From positions 1 through 51,158 of the forward strand of contig JAFLCO010000006.1 of assembly GCA_017303535.1 (NCBI GenBank): DNA of 51,158 bases. The letters are read 5' to 3'. Each line of letters starts with the position of its first letter. Within the stretch, counting starts at the first letter, position 1. The notes under the pieces are model-generated. The model worked only from the letters and a program-made list of their open reading frames with translations. It searched no databases and was not told where the DNA came from. Positions 6,801 through 18,800 of this stretch are shown piece after piece. Source of the stretch: Planctomycetota bacterium (GTDB taxonomy: Bacteria; Planctomycetota; Planctomycetia; Pirellulales; PNKZ01). The position numbers were made by a program, and so were the translations under genes.

Positions 6801-9800
6801 CTAAGACGACTTTCCAAATTTTTCCCGGAAGCGTGCGATTGCGGCCTCGTCGATCAGGCGTCCGTCGCAATGCAACATTCCGGCATCGTACCGGATTTCC
6901 GTGAGCTTGTGGAAGTGCCGCAGGTTTTCTTCCAAGGTCGCAATGCCGATCGTGGCCGCAAGATCGGAATACTTTAACGTCAGGGCGCTGGACAGGATGC
7001 AGCCCGTTATGTGCTGCGGATGCCCCTGGGCCATCATCTTCACGGGGTCGGTATCCAGCAACTGCTTGACGAACGGCGAGACGAAGGCGGTTTGCGGAAT
7101 CGGTGCGGGCGCCATCAGCACGCCTCCTTCCGTAAACAGGATATCTCCCTGCTTGTCCAACCGTGCGAAGGCGTCTTCCGTGCGGAAGCAGTGCGGTGCG
7201 GAATCATCGATGATGATCGTGCCGGGCTGCAATTTGGCGATATCGAGCAAGTCGGTGACGTTCGTCGCTCCGACGATCACGCGCGATTGGTAGATTTCGG
7301 CGGGAGCCTCCTTGCGCGATTCGAGAATCGCCGCCGGCCCGCGGTAGTGCAAGCCGCTGCGAATTTCGGCGAGCAGAGTTTCGAGTTGGCTTCGCTTCGA
7401 GTAGATGTCGCAGAAGCTAAGCTGTTGCGGATGCGGCAAGGCGGAGAGCATCAATCGCAAGGTCGACGTGCCGATCGACCCGAGCCCGAGGAACGAAACT
7501 TGTTCTTCGGCCAAGTTGCGGCCTGCCAGGGCCAACGCGCGGCGAATCGTCATCACGACCGTCGCCGTGGTCGTCGCGTGACCGGTCGTGATCAGCGGCA
7601 AGTCCAATCCGCGGGCCGCATCGACAAGCGCTCGGCCATAGTCGAGGGCCGACGGCAGGAGCCCGGTGAGCGAAACGCACTTCGCTCTCATGTGCTTAGC
7701 GATACGGAGGGCGTCAATCGCTTCGGTGAGGACCTGCTCGCGATCTTCGTAGAGTTGGAAATCGAACCGCGGTAGCAGAATGGCGGCGATGCGACCTTCG
7801 GTCGTGTTGAGCGTCGAAGCGACCGCCGGAACCCCCTGCGTGCCGAGTTCGATGGCCATTTCCGGCGGCAGCCCGGTGTGGCGGAGCAAACTCGACGGCA
7901 GGTACGCGAGCGCCACGGCGTCGACCTGTTCGATCTTCCCGGAAGCGAACAACGTGAGCGGCGGACGCGTATCAATTTGAATATGCGAAAAATCGAGTTC
8001 GCCGGTCACTTCGTCGACTTCGATATGGTCGCTGTCGACGAGGAACTCGAAGTAGGTTTCCAATAATCGGTCGTCGACCGGCGCACATTGGATACCCTTC
8101 GACGCAAGCAGCGTTTCCGCATTGCGGGCGTCGAAGCGCGGCTGCGATACGGCGAACCGGAAATCTTCAGCACTCGGATCGCCGCCGTCGGCCGCGGCAA
8201 ACATGGCTCGCAGCGTTTCGAGTTCGGGCGTCGACACGAGTTTGGCGGCTTCGCTAAGGCGGCGATACCAGGCGTCGAACGGCAGGATGTTGAGCTTGGC
8301 GCCGCGGGCATTGATGAATTCGATCAAACGATCGAGCTTCGCCGGTTGCGGGTTCACGAGATGGAAGGTCTTGCCGACGGCCCGCGGGTCGATAGCCAGC
8401 GCCGCGATGGCTTGGCTGACGTAGTCGATCGGCGTCATGTCGACGGGATCGTCGAACTGCGGCACCGCGCCGAGCTTCATGCAGCCGGCGATCATCACGT
8501 GGAGGAAATCGCCGAGGTTGGCAGTTCCTTTCTCGCTATGACCGGTAATGCGGCCCGGGCGATAGACGGCGACGGGGAGCCCGCGCCGCCCGGCTTCTTG
8601 AATCAGGCGTTCGCAGACCCACTTCGAGCGATGGTAGCCGCCGAGCAAGTCTTCCGCCTTCGGCAGCGGCTCGGTCTCGAAGACTTCCGTCGAATGCATA
8701 TGGTCGCGCGAGTGCAGCACGGAGAACGTCGACACGAAATGGAGCGGCTTAGGCTTCGCGGTGCACGCAAAGCGAATGGCCTCTTTCGTGCCGCCGACGT
8801 TCACCTCGCGGAGCATTTCGTAGGGAAACACGAGATTGACGGACGCGCCGTTGTGAATAACGACGTCGACGCGGTCGGCCAAGTCGCGAAAACTCGCTTC
8901 GCTCAAGCCGAAGCGCGGTTTCTCCAAATCGCCGAGCACCGGGACGACGCGGCGGTCGAAATCCGGATGAGCGTGGCCGTAACGCGAGAAATTATCTTGG
9001 AGCTTTTTCAGGCCTTCGACGTCGCCTGCCGCGCGGACCAAGCAGTAGATCGTCGTTCCTTCCCGGCGAAGCAATTCCTGCAGCACGCTGGTGCCGAGGA
9101 AGCCGGTCCCGCCGGTGAGGAAGACACGGTCATGACGGGTGAGGTCGGCCGTCATTCCCGGCGGCGGGGTGATGTCGGCGTCGAGCACGGCTTCGGCTTC
9201 GAAATCAATGCCCTTGACGGCGGCGCCCGACGTTCGCAACGACGGATCGATTAGCACGCCGATCCCGGCGATCGTCGGCGATTCGAACAGGTTGCGCAGC
9301 GGCACTTCGACGCCGTATTTATTGCGCAGGTTCCAAGCCATCTGTGCGGCCAGGAGCGAGTGGCCGCCAAGTTCGAAGAAATTGTCTTCGACGCCGACCT
9401 GTTCGACGTTCAACACCTTTTTCCAAACTTCGACGAGTTCGGCTTCCAGCGTATTGCGCGGAGCGACATAGGCCGTCGACCGATCGCCGGCGTCGGGCTT
9501 CGGCAAGGCTTTGCGATCGATCTTGCCGTTGGGCGTGCGCGGAAGTTCGGCGAGGAACACGAACTGGGCCGGCACCATATATTCCGGCAGCTTGGTGCGG
9601 AGCGAGGCCTGAAGATCGGCGACCATCGGTTGCTCGCCGACGGGCACGACGTAGGCGACCAACTGCACGTCGCCGCCGCGATCGTACGTGTGGACCACGC
9701 ACACTTTCACGGCCGAGTGCTTGGCAAGCTGGGCTTCAATTTCGCCAAGTTCGATGCGGAAGCCGCGGACTTTCACCTGATGATCGACGCGGCCGAGGCA

Positions 9801-12800
9801 CTCGAGTCGGCCGTCGCGCAGATGCCGGGCGACGTCGCCGGTGCGGTACATGCGTGCGCCGATGACGTTGCGAAATTCGTCGCGTACGAAGCGTTCGGCC
9901 GTCAAATCTTCGCGGCCGCGATAGCCGCGGGCCACGCCGTCGCCGCCAATCCAGAGTTCGCCCGGCGTGCCCGGCGGGACCGGTTCGGAAAGATCGTCGA
10001 GAATGTAAATCTGCGTGTTATCGATCGGCCGACCGATGGAGATCGGGCCGTCGAGCGAGGTGATTTGCTCGGCGGTCGACCAGACCGTGGTTTCGGTCGG
10101 TCCGTAGACGTTCCACAGTTCGCGACAGTTGCCGAGCAACGCTTGCGCGAGATCGCGCGGCAATGCTTCGCCGCCGCAGAGAATCTTCACGCGCGAGTCG
10201 CCTTGCCAACCCGAGGCGCGAAGCAAGCGGAAGGTGGCGGGCGTGGCTTGAACGACTGAGACGCCGCGCTTCGAGATATTCTCGGCGAGCCAAGCGCCGT
10301 CGCCCGCTTGCGAGCGCGAGGCTAGGAGAATTTTGGCGCCGACGGTGAGCGGCAGGTACAGCTCCAGCACGCTGATGTCGAACGAGAGCGTCGTAATGGC
10401 GAGCATCACGTCGCAGGGTTTGATGCCCGGCGCCTTGGCCATCGACGACACAAAATTGACGACTGCCTGCTGCGGGATCTCCACGCCCTTGGGCATGCCG
10501 GTCGAACCGGATGTGTAGAGCACGTAGGCTAGGTTTTCGGCATGAGACGAGCGCGGCGGCGCGGATTCGGCATGCTGCGAGATCGCGGCCCAATCGTCGT
10601 CGAGCAGCACAGTGGTTCCGTGGAACTCCGGCAGAACTCCGCGAACGCTTTGCTGCGTGACTAGCACCTTGGCCTGCGAGCTCTCGAGCATGTAGGCCAA
10701 GCGATCGGCCGGGAAGTTCGGATCGAGCGGGACATACGCGCCGCCGGCCTTCCAAACGCCGAGCAACGTCGCCAACATTCGGGGAGTCCGCTCGGTGCTC
10801 ACCGCGACGAGCGACTCCGGCCCGACGCCCAAAGCTTGCAGATGGTGGGCGATGCGATTGGCCGCGCGGTCGAGTTCGCCGTAGGTCAGCGACTCCGCGT
10901 CCCCTTCGACGGCGACGGCATCCGGAGTACGAGAGGCTTGCTGCTCGAACAGATCGACGACGGTCGCCTCGCGCGGGTAATCGACGGCCGTGTTATTCCA
11001 CTCGACCGTGACACGGTGCAACTCTTCCGGCGACAGCACCGACAAGCGAGCTACGGCCTTTTCCGGATCGGCGACGATCGAATCGAGCAATGTCGCAAAC
11101 CGCTCGGCCATCAGCCGCACGGTTTCGCGATCGAAAAGATCCGTGTTGTACTGGAATTGGCAATTGATCGTGTCGCCGGCTTCCACGGCCGTGAGCAAAA
11201 CGTCGAACTGCGCGTCGTGCTGGTCGATCTCCAGGGCCTCGGCTTGAATGCCGCTGAAGGTCATCGCGCCGTCGCCTTGACCGGTCATAAACGACTGCAG
11301 GCCGCGATCCCCCTTCGATTGGGCGCGCTGCAGAATGAACATCGTCTGATAAATGGGCGTCCGGCTCGCATCCCGGGCCGGCGCGAGCTTCTCGACCAAC
11401 AGCGGCAGCGGGTAGTCCTGATGGTCGAACGCCCCGAGCGTCTTCTTGCGAATTTGCTCGAGGAACGCGTTGAACGATGGATTGCCCGAGAGGTCGCCGC
11501 GGATGACGACGGGGTTCACGAAATCGCCGACCAGCGTTTGGAATTCGCGTCGGCTACGGCCGGCCGTCGCGGTGCCGACGAGCATGTCGGTCTGCCGCGA
11601 ATGACGGTAGAGCCACACCTGATAAGCGGCCATGAGCGTCATGAACATCGTGGTCCGCCGGCCCTTGCTCAACTCGCGCAAGGCGTTCGTCGTGGCTGCC
11701 GAAATCGTGACGTACTCGAGATCGCCGCGGTAGGTTTGCACCGGCGGGCGGGGACGATCCGTCGGCAGGTCGAGCGCCGGAAGCGAGCCGGCGAGTTCAT
11801 TTTTCCAGTAGCCCCAAAGGCGGTCGCCCGATTTGCCGGAAACCGTTTCCGCTTGCCACTTCACAAAGTCGGCGTAGTCGGTCTTCAGTTCCGGCAGCGG
11901 CGACGGGGTGCCTTCGACTTCGCTCTTGTAGAGCGCCGTAAATTCGCCGACGCACACGAGCATCGACCACATATCGGAGACGATATGGTGCATCGCGAAC
12001 GTGAGGATGTGCTCGTCCGCCGACTTCTTGAACAGCAGCACGCGGAAGATCGGGCCGTTCTCCAAATCGAACGTGCGATGCACTTCTTGATAGAGAAGAT
12101 CGCGCCACTCTTGCTCGGCCATCGTGGAAATGTCGAGCACTTCGAAGGCGACCTCACCCCCTTCGTGCACCCGCTGCACGGCCCGTCCTTCCGACATGTG
12201 GAAGGTGACGCGGAGTTGCGGATGGCGATCGTACAACCGCTGCAGTGCTCGGCGGAGGGCGTCGTGATTGAGCGGGCCGCGGAAGCGGACGCTGTCGGCG
12301 ATGTTGTAGGCCGTGCTTTGCGGATCGAGCTGATAGACGAACCACATGGCCTGCTGGCCGTGCGACAGCGGGAACTCGCGCACCACGCGCGTCGTACGAC
12401 CGACGGATGCCGCAGCAACGACGGCAGGCGCGGCGCTTGGCAACAAGTCCGTCGGTGCGGCAGACGGTTCGCCGGCCGAAGCCGCAGCCGTCGGGCCGGG
12501 CTCGGTGACCGTGGCGAGCGGCGAAGTGACCGTCGGTTCGCTGGTCGGCGAATCGGAAACGCTGCCGGTCTCGGTCAGATCCCCCATCGCTTCCAGCGCG
12601 TAGCCGGCGAGTTGCGAGAGGCTCGGGCCTTCCAAGAACCGCGACATCGGAATCGTCACTTCCAAGCTCGATTCGATGACGTTCTTCAGCTCGATCACCA
12701 TCAGCGAGTCGAGACCGAGCGAGTTGAGCGGCTGCTGCGTGTCGATCTTTTCCGCGTCGAGTTCCATAACGCGAGCCAACTGCGCGCGGAAGTAAAGTTC

Positions 12801-15800
12801 CAACACGTCGTGGCGTTTGTCGGCGGGAGCGGCGAGGACATCGCTACGAAGTTTGTTCTCGCTCTTGGTTTCGCTCTTTTGCTTGCTGACAAGTTCACCG
12901 AGGAACGACGGCACCGGGCCGACAAACGTCGCGCCGAGTTTTGACCAATCGACGTCCATCACGCCGATGTTAACGGCCGACGATTCCATGAGCCGCTCGA
13001 GCGTCTGCATCGCCGGACCGGGCGGAAGCAGGCCCATGCCCATGGCCGTGAGCCGCGATTCGTCGGCGTTGCGCGCCGCCATGCCGCTCTCGGCCCACGG
13101 TCCCCAGTTAACGGAGAGCACGGGCAACTTGCGGCTTGCGCGATACTGGGCGACGCCGTCAAGAAACGCGTTGCCGGCGGCGTAGTTCCCTTGGCCGGGC
13201 GAACCCAGCAGCGCGGCGATCGATGAGAACAAGACGAAATGTTCGAGCGGCTGATTCAACGTGGCGCGGTGCAAGTTCCAAGTGCCCGCGACCTTCGGCG
13301 CAAGCACGCGGCGCATCTTGGCGCGGTCCATTTGCAGCAGCGCCGCGTCTTCGAGCAAGCCGGCCGCATGGAAGACGCCGCGCAGCGGCGGCGCGGAAGC
13401 GAGTGCATCGTTGAGGGCCCGCGTAACCTGGCCTTCGTCGGCGGCGTCGGCCTTGAGCAGTTGCACGCTCACGCCTTGGCCGCGAAGTTTCGCCAGCACG
13501 TCGATCGCCGGCCCCTTCGGTTCGCTGCGCCCCATGAGCATGAGGTGCCGCGCGCCGCGGCGAGCCAGCCACTGGGCCAACTCCAAACCCAGCGCGCCGA
13601 GGCCGCCGGTCACGAGGTACGAGCCGTCGCCGCGGATGAGTTCTTTCGCAGTCGTCGCCGTCGTATCGGCCGCCGACGTCTCCACGCCGCCGACCTTCAC
13701 GATCACCTTGCCCGTATTGCGGCGACCCTGCATGTAGCGATAAGCGCCGACGACTTCGTCGATCGGGAACACGGTCTTCGGCAGCGGTTGATAACGCTTG
13801 GCGGCGAACTCTTCGACCAGCGCCAGAAACATCTTCTGCACGACCACGGGCTTCTGCCGCAGCATCCGATCGAGATCGATCGCGAAATACGACAGGTTGT
13901 TGTGGAACGGATAGAGCCCGACCATGCGGTTCGAGTAGATGTCGGTCTTGCCGATTTCCAGGAACCGACCGTAAGCCCGTAGGCAGTTGAGGCTCGTCGG
14001 AATGGCTTCGCCCGGAAGCGAGTTGAGAACGACGTCGATTCCTTCGCCGCCGGTGACGTCCATGATCTGTTGGCCGAACGCCAAACTGCGCGAATCGAAG
14101 ACGTGCTTTACGCCGAGCGAGCGGAGGAATTCGCGCTTCGAGTCGCTGCCGGCCGTCGCGAAGACCTCGGCGCCGTATCGTTGGCAAATCTGCACGGCAG
14201 CCAGCCCGACGCCGCCGGCGCCGGCGTGAACCAGCACGCGTTCGCCGGGTTGGATCCGCGCAAGCTCGACGAGGCCGTAGTAGGCCGTGAGGAACGCGAT
14301 CGGAACCGTCGCCCCTTCTTCGTCGGTCAGATGAGCGGGCTTCGGCACGACGGCCCGCACGTTCGTCATCGCGTGCGATGCGAAGCAGAACGGCGCGATG
14401 CCGAGCACTTCGTCGCCGGGCTTGAATTGCGTGACGTTGGAGCCGACCGCCGCCACGCGACCGGCGCATTCGATGCCCATCGGCACGACGCCGCCGCTCA
14501 GGCCGGGGTACAAGCCCATGACCTTGAGTACGTCGGAGAAATTAAGTCCGGTGGCTCCGACTTCGATTTCGACTTCGTCCGGGCCGGGGGCCGTGCGTTG
14601 GAAAGTACGGAGTTGCAGCCGGTCGAGATTGCCGGTGGACGTGAACTCGACGCGGAACGGCTCGCCGCGCGGCACGGAGAGTTTGCTGCCCTTTTTCGTT
14701 TCGGCGGCAACCGGCGTCGCCTCTGTTTTCATATGCCGCAAACGCGGCAAGTAGCGACGACAGGCACGGAAGGCGACTTGCTGTTCCGCCTGCTTCGCAC
14801 CGACTTCAGCCAGCAACAAACCGACGTTCGCATCGACGGCAGCGGCATCCGAAACCGACGGATCGAGATCGACGAGCGTCGCCGTAAATTCCGGCGTTTC
14901 CATCGACACGACACGACCCAAGCCCCAGGTCGCCGCTTGAGCGACGCTTACCGAATCCGTGCCAGGTCGTGATCCATCGACCGTCACGCTCTGCCCACCA
15001 CGCGTTACGAGAAACATTCGTGGCTGTTCGGCCCAGCGAATCTTGCCGGCCGCCTGCACGAGGTCGAGCACGCGTTCCGCGGCCAACGTCTGAGCGCGGG
15101 ACATTGCAGGGCCGTCGAGGTTGTCGCTCACCGCGGCATCGAGCGGCCAGAGATACAGAATGCCCCGGCATTGCGGACGGTCGCCCGGGAACCGCTCGGC
15201 AATGACCTTACGCAGGGCTTCGGCGTCGTCGCCGGCGACCATGTCGGGAGTGATGACGACCGGCTTTTGACTGAGCAGCGTGAGCCGCTCGGCGAGGCGC
15301 GAGCCGACGCCCTGCGAATCGGCGAAAACGAGCCAATCACCGCCGCGAACCTGAATATTCTTAACGGCCTCGGTTGCCGGCATCGGCAGCTCGGCCGCAA
15401 GCCAGCCGGTTTCGTAGAGCCAATCGGCGGAGCGGTCCGCTTCCTCGGCGCGGCGACCGACCTTGCGCAGCTTGAGCCCTCGCACTTCGAGGATCGGCTC
15501 CTCGTCGGCCGTCATCAGGACGACGTCCCCTTCGAGGTTCTCGTGGCGCGGATCGTCGACGCCTGCGGTCAGCCGCGCGTAGCCGTAAAGCTTCGTCGTC
15601 GGCTTGCGGAACACGCGGATACTTTCGGCGCCCATCGGCAAGTAGCTCTCGCCGCTGTTGGCAGGAGCCCAAGCGTCGGGCACCGCCGCGCCGACGACAT
15701 GGAAGCAGCCATCGAGAATCGCCGGATGAACCTGATAGGCCTCGAGACCGGCGCGAATTTGCTCCGGCACTTCCAACTCGGCGACCGATTCGCCTTGAAC

Positions 15801-18800
15801 GCGCCAAACCTGCCGGAGCGTCTGGAAGCTCGGGCCGTAGTCGAGCGAGCGAGCCTTGTAGCGACGGTAGCATTCCGCTTGGTCGAGAATCTCGCCGACC
15901 TTGGCCAACTCCGGCGCAATCTGCATCACCGGCTTCGGGGCGGCAAAGGAAGGGCCGTCTTTCGGCGAAGCGCGGCGAATTGTACCGCCGGCGTGCAACA
16001 TCCACCCGGCGTTGGGATCTGCGCCCGGCGGAAGCTGAAACACCTGGTACGAAGCGTGCCCCGCGACTTCCGGCGAAACGACGACCTGCAGCGCGTGGGC
16101 CTTCGTTTCATTAAGGAACAGCGCCTGTTGAAAGCCGACCTTTTCGACGACATGGGCCCCGTCGCCGAAGAGCGTGTTGGCCGCTTCGAGGCCGAGTTCC
16201 AAGTAGGCGGCGCCGGGAACGACGAGCGAACCCTGCACGACGTGGTCGCGCAAGTACGGCAATCGCTTGACGCTCAACTCGCTAAGGAATTGCGTCATCG
16301 CCACGGCCGACGGAACGCGATTCCCCAAGATCGGCTGCTTGCTGTCGACCCCCTTGGGCGCGAACACAGCGACCGAGCCGGCCTCCGCTTTTTCAACAGG
16401 CTCACCGTCCTTGTCGCCATCCATCCAGAAGCGGCTGCGTTCGAACGGGTACGTCGGCAAGAACACGCGCGAACGGCGGTAGTCGCGATCGAAGCCGCGC
16501 CAGTCGATATTCACGCCGCGAACATGCAGTGAAGCGAGCGCGCCGAGGATCGTTTTCCAATCGTCCTGACCGCGGCGTAGCGACGACAGCCAAAGGCCCT
16601 TGTTGTCGGGCAGGCACTTGCGCCCCATGCCGGTGAGGATCGGCGCGGGCCCAACTTCGATAAAGATTTCGCAGCCGGTTTCGGCCATCGCGCGGACGCC
16701 GCTCGCGAACCGCACACAACCGCGCACATGGTTGCGCCAGTAGCGGGCGTTGGGCTTGTCACCCTCGGCAAAGGCCTTACCCGTGACGTTCGAGATCATC
16801 GCGACTTGCGGCACGTGGTAAACGATACCCTGCGCGAAGCGTTCGAAACCGTCGAGCATCGGATCGAGATGCGCCGAGTGGAACGCGTGCGAGACGGTGA
16901 GTTGCTGGCACATCACGCCGTCGGATTGGAAACGCGTCATCACTTCGTGGACCGCGTCTTCGTCGCCCGAGATGACGATCTGTTCGGGGGCGTTGACGGC
17001 CGCGACAGAGAGCCGATCGCCGTAGGGCTCGATGGCTTCGAGCACGCGATCTTCCGTCGTGATTACGGCAGCCATCGTGCCGCGCGAGGGCAACGATTGA
17101 ATGCGACGGCCGCGTTCGGCGATGAGTTTGAGGCCGTCTTCCAGCGACATCACGCCCGCAATCACGGCCGCCGGGAATTCGCCGACGCTATGCCCCATGA
17201 CGACGTCGGGCCGCAAGCCCCACGATTCCCAGAGTCGGGCCGTTGCGTATTCGATCGAGAACAGAGCCGGCTGCGTGTACGCCGTTTGGTCGATCGTCGA
17301 AGGCTCGACCGCCACGTCGTACAGAACCGAGGTCAACGGGCGCTGCAAGAGCGGACGCAGGATTTGGTCGCAGTCGTCGAGCGCGCGGCGGAAGACAGGC
17401 TGTGTTTCGTAGAGCCCTCGGCCCATGCCGACGTATTGCGAACCTTGGCCGGTGAAAAGGTAGCCGACCTTCGGACGAACGCCGCGGCGAGCCGTACCGA
17501 TCGCCGCCCCGGCGAGCTTGCCCGTATCGGCGAATTGCCGCAGTTGCTCGGCGAGCTTCGCCGACGACTCGGCAACGACGGCCAGCCGTTCGCTCAGATG
17601 CGAGCGACCGACGGCCAAGGTGTGGCTGACGTCGGTAATCGGCAGTTCCGGATGTCGCGCGAGATGCTCGGCGTGCGTGCCGGCGAGCGACTTCAAAGCG
17701 TCGGCGCTATGCGCCGATAGAACCGCAAGTTGCGTCGGTCGCTCGAATTGCGGCTTCGCATCGGCAGGTCGCGCCGGCCAGGCTTCAACGATCGCGTGCG
17801 CGTTGGTCCCGCCGAAGCCGAAACCGCTGATGCCGGCGATGCGCGGACGGTCGCCGGTTTCCCACGGCGTGAGTTCCGTGGGAATCCGCAGGTTTAGGCC
17901 GATCGAGGCGATGTTCGGATTCAGTTCGCGGAAGTTGCGCTGCGGCGGAATCTGCGCGTGCTGCATCATGAGCAGCACTTTGATCAGGCTGGCCGCGCCG
18001 GAGGCGGTTTCCAGGTGGCCGATGTTGCCTTTGACCGAGGCCATATAGCAGGGCGGAGCATCCGCGCCGCGCGTACCGAGCACGCCGTTGAGCGCCGAAA
18101 CTTCAATCGGGTCGCCGAGCGGCGTGCCGGTGCCATGCGCTTCGACGTACGACACTTGCTCCGGCTTCACGCGGGCCTGCGCCAGCGCTTTGCGAACGCA
18201 TTCCATCTGCGACGGGCCGTTGGGCGCCGTCATGCCCGAGGTCTTACCGTCTTGGTTACAGGCCGTGGCGCGGATGACGCCGAGGATCGTATCGCCGTCG
18301 GCGATGGCGTCGCTCAAGCGCTTCAACAGCACCACGCCGCAACCTTCGCCGCGCACATAGCCGTTGGCACTCGCATCAAACGGCTTGCAGCGGCCGTCAG
18401 GCGAGAGCATCCGAGCCTTCGAGAAGGCGACCGTCGTCTCGGGCGAGAGAATGACGTTGACGCCCCCCATGAGCGACATGTCGCAATCGCGATTGCGCAG
18501 GCTTTGCACGGCGTAGTGCAGCGCCACGAGCGCCGACGAACAGGCGGTGTCGACCGAAAGGCTCGGGCCGTGGAAATCGAAGATGTACGAGATGCGGTTA
18601 GCCGCGATGCTCAGCGCGTTTCCGGTGCCGCAATAGGCGTCGATGTGCTGCAGGTAGTTATCGAGGCTCCGGTACATTTGCATGTAGTCGGTGCCGCCGA
18701 TGCCGACGAAGACGCCAGTCTTGGTGCCTGCCGCACGTTCCGGCGAGAGACCGGCGTGCTCCAGCGCTTCCCAGGTACATTCCAAGAGGAGCCGCTGCTG

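Noticed and set aside
10836-12944. 702-residue open frame on the plus strand, antisense to the megasynthase
   Set aside because: It is the mirror frame of a strongly coding GC-rich gene; its translation is Arg/His/Val-rich with no family motifs, while the minus strand shows intact NRPS and PKS domains.
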